A stretch of 64,000 nt of DNA. Origin: Ureibacillus sinduriensis BLB-1 = JCM 15800. GTDB taxonomy: Bacteria > Bacillota > Bacilli > Bacillales_A > Planococcaceae. The DNA is taken from positions 310,001-374,000 of the forward strand of contig NZ_JPVO01000054.1 in the NCBI RefSeq assembly GCF_000772955.1, in the 5' to 3' direction. Below are positions 52,591 to 62,378 of this stretch, one piece after another. Position numbers and translations under genes: made by a program. Position 1 is the first letter of the stretch. The number at the start of each line of letters is the position of its first letter. Below the pieces are notes generated by a model. It worked only from the letters and a program-made list of their open reading frames with translations. It was not told where the DNA came from and did no database searches.

Positions 52591-52619
52591 TGTTAACTTT
52601 TTATAGAATTTAGTTTACA
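52591..52619 (-). promoter_or_regulatory. BirA operator of bioY
   Basis: TGTTAAC (52591-52597), 15 bases, GTTTACA (52613-52619) forms an inverted repeat of the BirA-box type (TTGTTAAC-N15-GTTAACAA-like), 19 bases upstream of the bioY start. Biotin-dependent repression by BirA is inferred. Confidence 0.65.
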
Positions 52620-52768
52620 CAAAAAGATTAGTATAATTTGTAAAAGATGTCAATCTGAATTTAAGGCATTCAAGTTTACAATTTAATAAGAAATCCGACT
52701 TATGTATGTTGTGGGAAGTGATAACTATATGATATATTATAAATCTGAAGCTATGAAACGAATGTTTC

Positions 52769-52798
52769 TTTACATCTTTGGACAGTGTGGTATATAAT
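52769..52798 (+). promoter_or_regulatory. Promoter of trhO
   Basis: TTTACA (52769-52774), 18 bases, TATAAT (52793-52798). About 85 bases of leader follow before the start codon. The rest of 52620-52768 shows nothing recognised. Confidence 0.5.
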
Positions 52799-52890
52799 TA
52801 TATCCGCTGTTTTTATTTGGTTTTTTCGAATGGGAACAAAAGATATACTATCAATATATCTTGCAAATATACATGATAGGTGGAATATAA

Positions 52891-53850
52891 ATGGATTACA
52901 GAGTATTGCTTTATTATCATTATACGACGATTGAAGATCCGGCTGCTTTTTCGGCTGAGCACTTAAAAGCGTGTAAAGAGTTAAATCTGAAAGGCCGTAT
53001 TTTAGTGGCAAATGAAGGAATCAATGGGACTGTTTCAGGGACTGTTGAAGAGACGAATGCCTATATGGAATTGATGAAAAATCATCCTTTATTTGAAGGG
53101 ATAGTTTTTAAAATTGATGAAGCGGATAAACATGCTTTCAAAAAGATGCATGTACGCCCACGTCCAGAGCTGGTTAACCTAAGCTTGGAAGATGATATCA
53201 ATCCACATGAAATCACAGGAAGATACCTTTCTCCTGAACAATTTTTAAATGAAATGCAAGATGAAAATACAGTCGTACTGGATGTTCGTAACACATACGA
53301 ATATGACGTCGGTCACTTCCGCGGAGCGATTCGCCCGGAAGTAGAAACATTCCGTGATACACCTCAATGGGTTCGTGACAACCGCGAATTATTTGAAGGG
53401 AAACGCGTATTAACTTATTGCACAGGTGGTATCCGCTGCGAGAAATTCTCTGGTTGGTTAAAACGTGAAGGAATAGGCGAGGATGTCGGCCAATTGCACG
53501 GCGGTGTGGCGTCTTATGGTAAAGATCCGGTTGCAAAAGGGCAACTGTGGGATGGCCAAATGTACGTATTTGACGAAAGATTAACGGTACCGATCAATCA
53601 AGTGGAACATGTAGTAGTCGGAAGAGACCATTTCGATGGCACTCCTTGCGAACGTTACATTAACTGTGCAAATCCCGACTGCAACAAACAAATTATCTGT
53701 TCTGAAGAAAATGAATTAAAACACTTGGGTGGATGTTCGATTGAATGTTCAAAACACGAACGTAACCGCTACATCGCAATTCATAACTTATCTGAAGAAT
53801 TCGTTGAACAACAAATTAAATGGCTGGAAAATCAAGAAGTAAAAGCCTAA
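52891..53850 (+). CDS. trhO: Rhodanese-type tRNA uridine hydroxylase TrhO (YbfQ/YceA-like)
   Basis: 319 residues. An N-terminal domain ([31 protein letters not shown]) precedes a rhodanese domain ([19 protein letters not shown]) with active-site C177 in [13 protein letters not shown] and a C-terminal cysteine-rich zinc-like motif ([17 protein letters not shown]...[14 protein letters not shown]). In E. coli and B. subtilis, TrhO catalyses the oxygen-dependent 5-hydroxylation of tRNA wobble uridine. AGGTGG precedes the ATG. Confidence 0.92.
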   Translation: MDYRVLLYYHYTTIEDPAAFSAEHLKACKELNLKGRILVANEGINGTVSGTVEETNAYMELMKNHPLFEGIVFKIDEADKHAFKKMHVRPRPELVNLSLEDDINPHEITGRYLSPEQFLNEMQDENTVVLDVRNTYEYDVGHFRGAIRPEVETFRDTPQWVRDNRELFEGKRVLTYCTGGIRCEKFSGWLKREGIGEDVGQLHGGVASYGKDPVAKGQLWDGQMYVFDERLTVPINQVEHVVVGRDHFDGTPCERYINCANPDCNKQIICSEENELKHLGGCSIECSKHERNRYIAIHNLSEEFVEQQIKWLENQEVKA

Positions 53851-54240
53851 ATATAAAGATAGGATTGGTGAGGGAAATTCTTTTTTCTTCATCAATCTTT
53901 TTTGTATTTGGAGAGATTGTTGTCTATAAGAATTCGGCTAAGAGAGTAAATTAAGAGGCATATAATTATAATCATAACGCACTTTCGGCAGGCAGAATCG
54001 AAGAAGTGCATCATAAAGGGAATGAGGTCCTACACAGCAAGATTGTTTCAGAAAATGCATGATATGAGCAAAGAAGTCCTAAACCGTTAACTATCCTTTA
54101 TGTAAATATTCTGCCACCGACAGACTTCTAAACTGGAACAATTGCCGATTCGTTGTTTAAAACATCTTCCTAAAATGCAACAGCGAAAAGAGTGTGCTAA
54201 AATTTAGGGTAACACTTGGTCATAATCGGGAGGTGAGGGC
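53851..54240. other. Spacer between trhO and dinB
   Basis: 390 bases. A terminator GATTGGTGA (53863-53871) with TCATCAATC (53889-53897) and a T-run to 53903 ends trhO. A 40-codon open stretch without start codon (about 53970-54090) has no recognised match. No LexA box was seen before dinB. Confidence 0.5.
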
Positions 54241-55479
54241 ATGGGAAAGGCCAGAATTATTTTTCACGTTGATATGAATAGTTTTTACGCATCTGTTGAA
54301 CAATCACATAATCCTGCGTTGAAAGGGAAGGCCATTGCCATTGCAGGAAACCCGAAAGAACGTCGCGGGATTATTGTCACCAGTTCTTATGAAGCCCGGC
54401 ACAAAGGCATATATACAACGATGAATGTTGGCGAAGCACTACGCAAATGCCCCGAATTGATTTTATTACCTCCTGATTTTCCTAAATATCGTGCTGCTTC
54501 GAAAGCGATGTTCGCGATTTTACGAAGCTACTCAGAGTTGATAGAACCTGTATCCATTGATGAAGGGTACTTGGATATTACGGAAATTGCACAAGAGCGG
54601 CATCCGATTGACATCGCTAGAGAGATTCAATTAAGAATAATGAATGAACTCGACCTACCATGCTCGATTGGCATTGCGCCGAATAAGTTTTTAGCCAAAA
54701 CTGCTTCCGACATGAAAAAGCCAATGGGCATTACAATATTAAGGAAACGAGAAATCCAAGAAAAGCTTTGGCCATTGCCGGTAATTGAAATGCATGGTGT
54801 TGGTGAAAGCACGGCGAAAAAACTTAATGCACTTAAAATCCATACTATTGGCGAGCTTGCCAATGTGGATGAGTATATCATTCGGCAATCTTTAGGGAAA
54901 AATGGTGTTCGCTTAAGAATGCGTGCCAATGGCGAGGATTCCAGGGAAGTGGATCCCAATGCCATTTTCGAAACGAAAAGTGTTGGAAATTCCACCACCT
55001 TGCCAATAGATGAAACAGATGTGGATGAACTGGAAAAGACTTTTTTTAAATTATCCGAAAAAGTTGCGGAACGATTGGATGCCAAAAAGTTATGCGGTTC
55101 CACAATCAGTATCCAAATTCGTGATGCAGATTGGCATAATCATTCTAAAAGCAAAACATTCCAAAACCCGGTTTATAACAAAGAGATGATTTTTGAGGAA
55201 GCAATCAAATTATTTCATAAATCATGGAATGGGGCACCAATACGACTTTTAGGAGTTACGGTTTCAAATGTATTGGAACGTAAACAATCAGTGGAACAAC
55301 TATCTATTTTTAATTTTGAACATTTTGCCAAGCAAGAACCTATATACGAGCTCATCGATAGCATCGAAAAGAAGTTTGGAAAAGGTATCATTCAAAAAGG
55401 TGTAGAAATCGATAAAACCAGCTATGCCTCCAAAACCAGTTTCAGTAAGGATTTTCTTGAAGATTTAAAAGATCACTAG
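54241..55479 (+). CDS. dinB: DNA polymerase IV
   Basis: 412 residues, Y-family translesion polymerase. FHVDMNSFYASVEQ holds the first catalytic Asp, YEARHKGI the nucleotide contact, and EPVSIDEGYLDIT the catalytic Asp-Glu pair. A helix-hairpin-helix (VIEMHGVGESTAKKLNAL) and little-finger domain follow. The C-terminal QLSIFNF is a beta-clamp binding motif. B. subtilis yqjH has the same place before the rnz gene. The ATG follows GGGAGGTGAG. Confidence 0.95.
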   Translation: MGKARIIFHVDMNSFYASVEQSHNPALKGKAIAIAGNPKERRGIIVTSSYEARHKGIYTTMNVGEALRKCPELILLPPDFPKYRAASKAMFAILRSYSELIEPVSIDEGYLDITEIAQERHPIDIAREIQLRIMNELDLPCSIGIAPNKFLAKTASDMKKPMGITILRKREIQEKLWPLPVIEMHGVGESTAKKLNALKIHTIGELANVDEYIIRQSLGKNGVRLRMRANGEDSREVDPNAIFETKSVGNSTTLPIDETDVDELEKTFFKLSEKVAERLDAKKLCGSTISIQIRDADWHNHSKSKTFQNPVYNKEMIFEEAIKLFHKSWNGAPIRLLGVTVSNVLERKQSVEQLSIFNFEHFAKQEPIYELIDSIEKKFGKGIIQKGVEIDKTSYASKTSFSKDFLEDLKDH

Positions 55480-55540
55480 ATGGAACTTTGGAATGCTAAT
55501 ATAAAAAAATCACTAAAACTAAAAGTACGGGAGAGTATAA

Positions 55541-56482
55541 ATGCAGCTACAATTTCTAGGAACGGGCGCGGGAATGCCTTCGAAAGAACGAAATACCAGT
55601 GCCCTCGTACTAAAACTACTGGAAGAGCGCGGCACAGTTTGGCTTTTTGACTGTGGGGAAGCGACACAACACCAAATTCTACATACAACTATACGTCCGC
55701 GGAAAGTGGAGAAGATTTTTATCACCCATTTACATGGGGATCATATCTTTGGTTTGCCTGGTTTCTTAAGTTCGCGTTCGTTCTTGGGTGGGGAAGATGC
55801 ATTAACGCTGTATGGTCCGAAAGGGTTGCAGGAGTGGATCACAGCCACGTTAGCTGTATCCAAAACCCATCTGACCTATGCCATAAAATTTGTAGAGGTC
55901 GAAGAGGGCGTTATATATGAAGATGATCAATTTATTGTTCGGGCCCGATTGCTTGAACATGTCATTCCTTGTTTTGGCTATCGAATTGAACAAAAACCTT
56001 TAAAAGGGGAATTGTTGATTGAAAAGGCAAGAAACCTGGGTGTTCCAAAAGGGCCTTTACTCGGGAAGTTAAAAAATGGTGAAGATATAACGTTGGAAGA
56101 TGGCAGGAAGGTGTTCAGCCATGAAGTGACCGCATCACCAAAAAAAGGCTTCACCATCAGTATCTTGGGGGATACGAAATATTGTGAACCTGCAAAAGTT
56201 TTGAGCGATGATGCAGATATTGTTGTACATGAGGCAACATTTGACCATACAACGGAACATTTGGCAGCAAGCTATGGCCATTCTACAAACGTTGAAGCGG
56301 CAAAAATCGCGTTGGAAAGCAAAGCGAAATATTTAGTATTGAACCATCTCAGTTCCCGTTTCCTGCCTCATGATATCGAAGTGTTATTAAATCAAGCAAA
56401 AGCGGTCTTCCCCAATTCCTTTATCGCCCATGATCTTTCAAACTATGAATGGAAGAACGGGGAACTATTTGAGGAGCAATGA
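55541..56482 (+). CDS. rnz: Ribonuclease Z
   Basis: 313 residues, metallo-beta-lactamase-fold endonuclease that trims tRNA 3' ends. MQLQFLGTGAGMPSKERNTSA is the standard N-terminus. ITHLHGDHIFGLPG gives zinc ligands H63, H65, D67 and H68, and the exosite arm lies around KGPLLGKLKNG. HSTNVEAAKIA and LNHLSSRF provide further ligands. 61 bases after dinB, matching yqjH-yqjK order. A small hairpin with T-run (56492-56512) follows. Confidence 0.96.
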   Translation: MQLQFLGTGAGMPSKERNTSALVLKLLEERGTVWLFDCGEATQHQILHTTIRPRKVEKIFITHLHGDHIFGLPGFLSSRSFLGGEDALTLYGPKGLQEWITATLAVSKTHLTYAIKFVEVEEGVIYEDDQFIVRARLLEHVIPCFGYRIEQKPLKGELLIEKARNLGVPKGPLLGKLKNGEDITLEDGRKVFSHEVTASPKKGFTISILGDTKYCEPAKVLSDDADIVVHEATFDHTTEHLAASYGHSTNVEAAKIALESKAKYLVLNHLSSRFLPHDIEVLLNQAKAVFPNSFIAHDLSNYEWKNGELFEEQ

Positions 56483-56679
56483 AAGCAATCCAAAAGGCAT
56501 CGCCTTTTTTATTAACGGATAAAATGCTATTGAAATTTTATATTCTCAATTGAATCGAAGCTTCCCTCCTTAAAAGGTTGGTAAACAACTGTATTGTGTC
56601 GAAAAAAGGAGAGAATTTCTAGAAAATAATAGATTATTCGAGAACTTATCGATATGATAGTAGAGGGGGAGGGATTTTT

Positions 56680-56910
56680 ATGAATCAACCAAAAATAAAT
56701 CCCGCCGTTCTACGTTTACTAGTAATTTTTCCAAATGTATTAAGTTATATATTATTGGTTGGAGTATTAGTATATATCGCAACAAATTTTACGGGTTTAA
56801 AAACAGCAGGGGCACTTAATTTCTGGCTGCTTTTAGTTGCAATACTATGTCCGATGGCGATATATACTACATATTCCATCGTGAAACGTATTCGAGCGGG
56901 TGTATTATAA
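56680..56910 (+). CDS. Small two-helix membrane protein
   Basis: 76 residues, no family recognised. Two hydrophobic segments (about 11-32 and 44-63) flank a short loop; the end is basic (SIVKRIRAGVL). A good GGGGGAGGG ribosome site and a strong terminator make it likely real. Located between rnz and proI; function unknown. Confidence 0.6.
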   Translation: MNQPKINPAVLRLLVIFPNVLSYILLVGVLVYIATNFTGLKTAGALNFWLLLVAILCPMAIYTTYSIVKRIRAGVL

Positions 56911-56920
56911 TAAGTATTAT

Positions 56921-56965
56921 AAAAACGCGTGGGCAATTTACTACAATGCCCACGCGTTTTTCGTT
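56921..56965 (+). terminator. Terminator of the small membrane protein gene
   Basis: AAAACGCGTGGGCA (56922-56935) pairs perfectly with TGCCCACGCGTTTT (56947-56960), followed by T. Confidence 0.85.
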
Positions 56966-57161
56966 GAAAAAAATAGATTATTGTAAAATGGTGAGACATA
57001 AAATTAGGAAAAAATACACTTTTCGACAGAGTGAAAATAGTAAAAAACGACATTTCCTAGGAAATATTATGATTAAATGAAATATTTACAACAAAATAGC
57101 ATATTGGTTGGCATAGCTTGAAATGGGACCAGTTCATTTTATCCACTATGTTGCTGCGATG

Positions 57162-57968
57162 CTATTGACCTTTCGCCAGTTCTCTCGATCGTGCTTCAGC
57201 ACTTTTTATACAGGCATAGATGGCTTCATTAAAACGGTTATTTTCCAGGGCCGTAATACCGGCTTCGGTCGTTCCGCCTGGACTTGTAACTTTTCTGCGT
57301 AAAGTAGTAGGTTCTTCTTTCACTGATTGAAGCATGGCAGCAGAACCGGCAATTGTTTGGACCATTAATTGGCGAACTACTTCTTTGGATAAGCCAAACT
57401 CGGACCCTACCGCCTCCCAAGCTTCAAGTAAGTAGTAGAGATAGGCAGGGCCGCTTCCAGAAAGAGCTGTTACAGCATGTAGTTTATCTTCTTCGACTTC
57501 AATGACAATACCAATCGCTTCCATCATCTGTAGGTACAGCACTTTCTGATAATCATCAACTCGTTCATTGAAGGCGATACCACTCGCCGACATTCCGATT
57601 GTTGCAGACGTATTGGGCATTACCCTTGCGATCGGCCGATTACCAATGCCTTCCTCAATTGTGTGGATAGGTATACCGGCAAGTACAGAAAGGACTGCAG
57701 TATCTTTATTTAAGAAAGGTTGTATTCTTTCCATTGCGGGTTGGATATCTTTTGGCTTCATGGCTAAAATGATCAAGTCCATATCGCGGATCTTTTCATT
57801 ATCATCCAATATATTGACAGCATAGCTTTCGCTTAACTCAATCAGTCTTTCAATTTTCGATCGATTTGTTACGTAAATATTTTCGCTAGGTATTACCTTT
57901 TGCTCCACCCAACCTTGTATTAATGCCTCAGCCATCGAACCGGCGCCGACAAAGAGTATTTTTTGCAT
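57162..57968 (-). CDS. proI: Pyrroline-5-carboxylate reductase
   Basis: 268 residues; last step of proline synthesis. The Rossmann motif is FVGAGSMAEALIQGW. ILAMKPKDI and the C-terminal signature LSGSGPAYLYYLLEAWEAVG and TSPGGTTEAGI are diagnostic. The gene is preceded by a T-box leader with a proline specifier. B. subtilis has proI (yqjO) in the same region. Confidence 0.95.
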   Translation of the reverse strand: MQKILFVGAGSMAEALIQGWVEQKVIPSENIYVTNRSKIERLIELSESYAVNILDDNEKIRDMDLIILAMKPKDIQPAMERIQPFLNKDTAVLSVLAGIPIHTIEEGIGNRPIARVMPNTSATIGMSASGIAFNERVDDYQKVLYLQMMEAIGIVIEVEEDKLHAVTALSGSGPAYLYYLLEAWEAVGSEFGLSKEVVRQLMVQTIAGSAAMLQSVKEEPTTLRRKVTSPGGTTEAGITALENNRFNEAIYACIKSAEARSRELAKGQ

Positions 57969-58185
57969 AACAATCCCTCCATATAGTGATATTTATCCTG
58001 TTTTAACTTCCGTTAGAACCACCAAACTAAAAATGGGGCCCCATCGGGAATGAAAATTCATTTAAAAATAGCGAACTTACTTTAAGAGCCAGTTTTCGAT
58101 CTTTTTTGGTCAAAAAGAGCATGTTGACTTATTTTTACTTATTAAAAGATGAAAATTTAATGGAAATGAAAATTTCCCCAATAAA

Positions 58186-58437
58186 AAAGCGTTTTCCTCC
58201 TTATACTAAGGACGAAAACGCTTGAGAGCTTTTTTCCGCGGTACCACCTTTGTTTGCCCAATTCATGGACACAACTCGAACCTCTTTAACGCAGAGGGAA
58301 CGGTCATGTTTTCATGACTGCTCAGAAGTAGGTTCATCGAACTTAGCGGGTTATGCCACTTCCACCGAAATGTAGCACTCTCTAAAACCATAAATTCAAA
58401 TACTTGTCTTCATCATCGCTTAATAATTTTTTGAATT
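58186..58437 (-). promoter_or_regulatory. Proline-specific T-box leader of proI
   Basis: The minus strand carries the T-box AAGGTGGTACCGCGG (58250-58236). It is followed by a terminator, AAGCGTTTTC (58222-58213) with GAAAACGCTT (58197-58188) and T-run. Upstream lie the stem I elements: GATGAAGACAAGTA, TTTTAGAGAG and CTGAGCAG. In the specifier region GAACCTAC, CCT (58332-58330) is a proline codon followed by A. Uncharged tRNA-Pro would stabilise the antiterminator and turn on proI. Confidence 0.88.
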
Positions 58438-58444
58438 ATTAAAA

Positions 58445-58474
58445 ATTATATGGCACACTTTACCAATCTGTCAA
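58445..58474 (-). promoter_or_regulatory. Promoter of the T-box-proI transcript
   Basis: Minus strand: TTGACA (58474-58469), 18 bases, TATAAT (58450-58445), both hexamers perfect consensus. Transcription would begin near 58438. Confidence 0.75.
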
Positions 58475-58578
58475 TTATATTAGGTGACGAAATAATGAAA
58501 AAGAGATAAAATGATGAATGAATAGTAATTCATTATATGAAAAAAATAGTTTTACTTTCACTTAGAGGGGGATTGTCC

Positions 58579-59520
58579 GTGGATATACATAAAATTATCA
58601 TTCCTACACCTTACCCGATAGGCGATGTGAATGCTTTTTTAGTAAAGGGAGATAAACTGTCGCTTTTTGATGTCGGACCTAAAACAGAGGAAGCGTTGAA
58701 TGCCTTACATAAAGGAGTTCAAGAGGCTGGCTACAAATTGGAGGACATAGAACAAGTTGTTTTGACCCACCATCATCCGGACCATGCTGGATGGGTGGAT
58801 GCATTTCCAAAAGCTGAAATCATCGGTCATGAGTATAATGATCATTTTTTGCGTAGGACGCCTGAATTTATGGCATACCGCACAAATTTTTATCGGGAGC
58901 AGCTGCAATTACAGGCGGTTCCTGAAAAGTATCTTGAAAAAATAGTTGAATCGAAAGATGCTCTTAAATTATATGGAAATACACCATTGACCCGGTACAT
59001 TGAAGATGGGGAAGAAGTTCCAGGACATCCGGGATTGAAAGCGATATATACACCGGGACATGCACAAAGCCATCTTATTTTTATAGAAGAGTCGACAAAT
59101 GAAGTCATAGGCGGAGATTTATTATTGGACAAGGTAGCTGCAAATCCTCTAGTGGAACCACCGACAGATCTTTCGAGTACTCGTCCGAAAGCTTTAATTC
59201 AGCAGCAGGAGTCGCTGATGCATCTTCGTGAGTTAAATGTATCAAAAGTGTATACAGGCCATGGCGAAGAAATCGTCGAAGTAAATGAATTGATTCACCA
59301 GCGATTGGAAAAGGATCAAATGCGGCTTAAACAACTGCTCAAACAATTCGACCGTCCGAAAACTGTACTTGAACTAACAATGGGGTTATATCAGGCACAT
59401 TACAAAACGGAGTTGGGGTTAACATTATCAAAAACTTTAGGTTACCTAGATTGTTTAGTAAGAGATGGGCTCGTGGAAGAAAAAATTGTAGATGGCGTTT
59501 TGGTTTTTGAGCGCAATTAA
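58579..59520 (+). CDS. Metallo-beta-lactamase-fold hydrolase, YqjP-like
   Basis: 313 residues. Zinc motif VVLTHHHPDHAGW (HxHxDH), further ligands in YTPGHAQSH and the GGDLLL Asp. The C-terminal about 80 residues form a winged-helix-like LACTB2-type domain (VLELTMGLYQAHYKTELGLTLSKTLGYLDCL). Substrate unknown. The GTG start at 58579 is six bases after GAGGGGGA; earlier in-frame starts have no ribosome site. Position next to proI equals B. subtilis yqjO-yqjP. Confidence 0.88.
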   Translation: MDIHKIIIPTPYPIGDVNAFLVKGDKLSLFDVGPKTEEALNALHKGVQEAGYKLEDIEQVVLTHHHPDHAGWVDAFPKAEIIGHEYNDHFLRRTPEFMAYRTNFYREQLQLQAVPEKYLEKIVESKDALKLYGNTPLTRYIEDGEEVPGHPGLKAIYTPGHAQSHLIFIEESTNEVIGGDLLLDKVAANPLVEPPTDLSSTRPKALIQQQESLMHLRELNVSKVYTGHGEEIVEVNELIHQRLEKDQMRLKQLLKQFDRPKTVLELTMGLYQAHYKTELGLTLSKTLGYLDCLVRDGLVEEKIVDGVLVFERN

Positions 59521-59570
59521 AAAAATCCACAGGTAGCGCAGCACTACTTGTGGATTTTAGATTTTATTAT
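59519..59570. terminator. Bidirectional terminator between the YqjP-like gene and hmp
   Basis: AAAATCCACAGGTAG (59522-59536) pairs with CTACTTGTGGATTTT (59544-59558) with one mismatch; T-runs occur on both strands. Confidence 0.8.
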
Positions 59571-60743
59571 TTAGTTGGCGTTTGCTAATGCATCCAAGGA
59601 CATAGCCGGACCAAAGAATTCAAAATGGATGTTATCTCCAGCTACGCCAAGGTCACGAACGATAGAAATCACTGTTTCCATAAATGGAGCGGGACCACAA
59701 ATGTAAACTTCCGTATTTTCCTTAACGAATGAAGCTAAATCTTCTTTTGTCACATAGCCTTTGTCATCTGAGAATAAGACGCGATAAGTACCATTCAATT
59801 CATTTACCTTTTTATTGATCTGTTCCTTGAAAGCAACCGCTTTTTCATTGCGCGCACATTGAATAAATGAAACTTGTCTTCCAAGCTCCATAGTTTGAAG
59901 CATTGTATTTAATGGTGTAACGCCGATGCCTCCACTCACAAACAATACAGGATTACTGTTAACTTCCAGTGTAAATAATCCGGCTGGAGCACTGACTTCA
60001 ATTGTATCCCCGACGCTTAATTGTTCGTGAAGATAGTTCGAGACAACACCATGCGGATTTACTGCATCTTCCCGTTTCACACTAATGCGGAATTCGTTTT
60101 CATTGGATGGCTGTGATAAAGTATAGTGGCGGTTTGATGTATATTCATCTCCAGGCACTTTTACACATATCGTGATATATTGGCCTGCTTTATAGTCAGG
60201 TAATTTTTCTCCATCTTCCGCAACTAAATAAAATGAAGTGACTTCATCGCTTTCCGCCACTTTTTTAGATACTTTGAATGGTTTGAATAGTCTCCATCCG
60301 CCATCTTGCTCCGCTGCTTTATAAAGATCTTCTTCGATTGAGATAAATACATCTGCAATCACACCATATGCTTCCGCCCAAGCGTTGATGATTTCATCAG
60401 TAGCAGCATCACCAAGAACTTCTTTAATCGCTATTAATAGATTTTCACCTACGATTGGATAATGCTCAGGTAAAATACCAAGTCCGCGGTGTTTGTGTGA
60501 AATTTGCATTACAGCCGGAATGATGGCTTGCAAATTATCAATATATTTAGCTGCTGCTAAAACCGTATTGGCTAAAGCGGTTTGTTGGCGTTCACGCGCC
60601 TGGTTTGCACGGTTAAAGTAATTAAATAATTCAGGATGTTTTTTTAATAAATTGCTGTAAAAGGTTTTTGTAATTGTAACTCCGTGTTGTTCTAATACTG
60701 GTACAGTTGATTTAATAATGTCGATTGTTTGCTGTGATAACAT
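59571..60743 (-). CDS. hmp: Flavohemoglobin (nitric oxide dioxygenase)
   Basis: 390 residues. A globin domain (about 1-140) has proximal His85 in [10 protein letters not shown]. The FAD domain contains [21 protein letters not shown] and the NAD domain [13 protein letters not shown] and [13 protein letters not shown]. It converts NO plus O2 to nitrate. The start is ATG 60743, seven bases after AAGGACG; a longer upstream start lacks support. Divergent from the NO-sensing regulator gene. Confidence 0.95.
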   Translation of the reverse strand: MLSQQTIDIIKSTVPVLEQHGVTITKTFYSNLLKKHPELFNYFNRANQARERQQTALANTVLAAAKYIDNLQAIIPAVMQISHKHRGLGILPEHYPIVGENLLIAIKEVLGDAATDEIINAWAEAYGVIADVFISIEEDLYKAAEQDGGWRLFKPFKVSKKVAESDEVTSFYLVAEDGEKLPDYKAGQYITICVKVPGDEYTSNRHYTLSQPSNENEFRISVKREDAVNPHGVVSNYLHEQLSVGDTIEVSAPAGLFTLEVNSNPVLFVSGGIGVTPLNTMLQTMELGRQVSFIQCARNEKAVAFKEQINKKVNELNGTYRVLFSDDKGYVTKEDLASFVKENTEVYICGPAPFMETVISIVRDLGVAGDNIHFEFFGPAMSLDALANAN

Positions 60744-60790
60744 ATGATCACGTCCTTTCAAAGTCATCTTACGCCCGGCGGATTATAAAA

Positions 60791-60899
60791 GCAATATTCA
60801 AAATGCATCTTTAACAAATCTGACACAAAGTAGTAAATGAAATACATGTTTAAATACTGACCATAAATATAAAATGAAATTGCATTTTTAAATATTTTT
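60791..60899. promoter_or_regulatory. hmp-nsrR intergenic region with NsrR-like motifs
   Basis: AAGATGCATTTTGAATATT (minus strand, 60811-60793) and TTGCATTTTTAAATATTTTT (60880-60899) resemble NsrR half-site patterns (AAGATGCATTT / ATTTTAAATA). A further AATACATGTTTAAATACT is at 60841-60858. An extended -10, TGCTATAAT, ends at 60945 for nsrR. Assignment is by eye and tentative. Confidence 0.35.
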
Positions 60900-60971
60900 C
60901 ATTAGAAGATATTTGTGTAAAAAGTAAAATTCAAAATGCTATAATGAGGATTAGAAAGTGTGGTGTTTTTA

Positions 60972-61415
60972 GTGCGTTTGACCTTATATACAGATTATTC
61001 CCTGCGGGTGTTATTGTATCTTGGCATAAAAGGGAACGATCGTTTATCTACTATACAAGAAATTGCAGATAGCTATCATATATCAAAAAATCATCTTATG
61101 AAGGTTACCTATGACTTGGGGCAACTTGGGTTAATCGAAACCATCCGAGGTCGCGGAGGCGGCATACGCTTAAAAGCAAAACCGGAAGATATAAATATCG
61201 GACAAGTGGTGAGGCATACAGAAGAAGACTTTCACCTCGTTGAGTGTTTTGACCCCAAAAACAATTTATGTAAACTATCACCTGCCTGCAAGCTGAAATT
61301 TGCACTAAATGAAGCATTGGATGCTTATTTAAAGGTTTTGGATCAATATAATTTGGCCGATTTTCTGGTGGCCAAGGAAGAGATGTTCAAACTGCTCGGA
61401 TTGGAACGGTCTTAA
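60972..61415 (+). CDS. nsrR: NsrR, Rrf2-family nitric oxide-sensing repressor
   Basis: 147 residues. Winged helix (LRVLLYLGIKGNDRLSTIQEIADSYHISKNHLMKV) and the Fe-S ligands in ECFDPKNNLCKLSPAC. With GTG 60972 as start the cysteines fall at 92, 100 and 106, the numbering known for B. subtilis NsrR. This start also leaves about 20 bases after the expected transcript start, whereas GTG 60960 leaves almost none. The divergent hmp gene is its classic target. Confidence 0.92.
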   Translation: MRLTLYTDYSLRVLLYLGIKGNDRLSTIQEIADSYHISKNHLMKVTYDLGQLGLIETIRGRGGGIRLKAKPEDINIGQVVRHTEEDFHLVECFDPKNNLCKLSPACKLKFALNEALDAYLKVLDQYNLADFLVAKEEMFKLLGLERS

Positions 61416-61448
61416 AAGGGTATAGATATAGTCTATACTCTTTTTTTA
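61416..61448 (+). terminator. Terminator of nsrR
   Basis: GGGTATAGA (61418-61426) pairs with TCTATACTC (61432-61440), followed by seven T. Confidence 0.75.
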
Positions 61449-61495
61449 TATCGCGGCATAGTATCAACTAAAAATGAAAGGAATATACATAATTA

Positions 61496-62245
61496 ATGAA
61501 TAGAAAAACAATTTTCATAACGGGAGCAACAAGTGGAATCGGTCGAATTATCGCAGAACTTTGCATTGAAAAAGGTTATGTTGTGTATGCAACTGGCCGG
61601 AATGAATCCTCTCTTGAAACTTTGTCCGAAAAGGGAGCGAATGTGATTCAAGGTGATTTATCGAATTTGGAGGACATTGATCGAATTTACAGCCAACTGC
61701 CTTCCATCGATATTGCAATAATCAACGCAGGCGTAGGTACATTTGAAAATGCATTCGAATTATCGGATGAAGAGATTGGCAATATGATTGATGTGAACGT
61801 AAAAGCCCCAATTTATTTAACAAAGAGATTGGCAAAAAATATGATTGGTCGAAAATGTGGACATATCATTTTCATTGGATCCCAAGCAGGAAAAGTGGCA
61901 ACGAAAAAGGCAAGTGTATATGCAGCTTCTAAACATGCAATTACTGGTTTTGCCAATGGTCTAAGGATGGAATTGTCTTCATACAATATAAAGGTGACTG
62001 CCATCTATCCAGGGCCCATTGATACACCATTCCTGCAAAAGGCGGACTCTACGAATAAGTACCGCGAATTGATGAAGAGATATTTATTGAGTCCCGAGAA
62101 AGTGGCATATGAAGTAGTAAAGACGATCGAAAGGCCGGTCAGAGAAGTAAACTTGCCGAAAATCATGTCGGCAACAAGCAAACTTTATGCAGTAGTACCT
62201 CGATTGGTTGAAAAGCTGGGAAGCGGTTTCTTTAATAAGAAATAA
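61496..62245 (+). CDS. Short-chain dehydrogenase/reductase, YqjQ-like
   Basis: 249 residues. NAD(P) motif TGATSGIGRI, NAG motif IINAGVG, catalytic Ser (IFIGSQAG) and YAASKHA (YxxxK), then PGPIDTPF. The best positional match is YqjQ, which follows yqjP in B. subtilis; here hmp-nsrR lies between. Substrate unknown. Confidence 0.9.
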   Translation: MNRKTIFITGATSGIGRIIAELCIEKGYVVYATGRNESSLETLSEKGANVIQGDLSNLEDIDRIYSQLPSIDIAIINAGVGTFENAFELSDEEIGNMIDVNVKAPIYLTKRLAKNMIGRKCGHIIFIGSQAGKVATKKASVYAASKHAITGFANGLRMELSSYNIKVTAIYPGPIDTPFLQKADSTNKYRELMKRYLLSPEKVAYEVVKTIERPVREVNLPKIMSATSKLYAVVPRLVEKLGSGFFNKK

Positions 62246-62263
62246 TACATGAAAGAGTAAATA

Positions 62264-62294
62264 TGAACGCCTTATGTTTGGGCGTTTTTTAATT
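62264..62294 (+). terminator. Terminator of the YqjQ-like gene
   Basis: ACGCC (62267-62271) pairs with GGCGT (62281-62285), followed by six T; a short stem. Confidence 0.6.
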
Positions 62295-62378
62295 TGTTGT
62301 AAAAATCCAATATTTTATAAAAATACACTTGAATTAATTTTTATTAAGTGTTACGATTCTTGTATAAACAATTACATG

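Noticed and set aside
53970-54090. Open stretch of about 40 codons before dinB
   Set aside because: It lacks a start codon and ribosome site, and its translation resembles nothing known.
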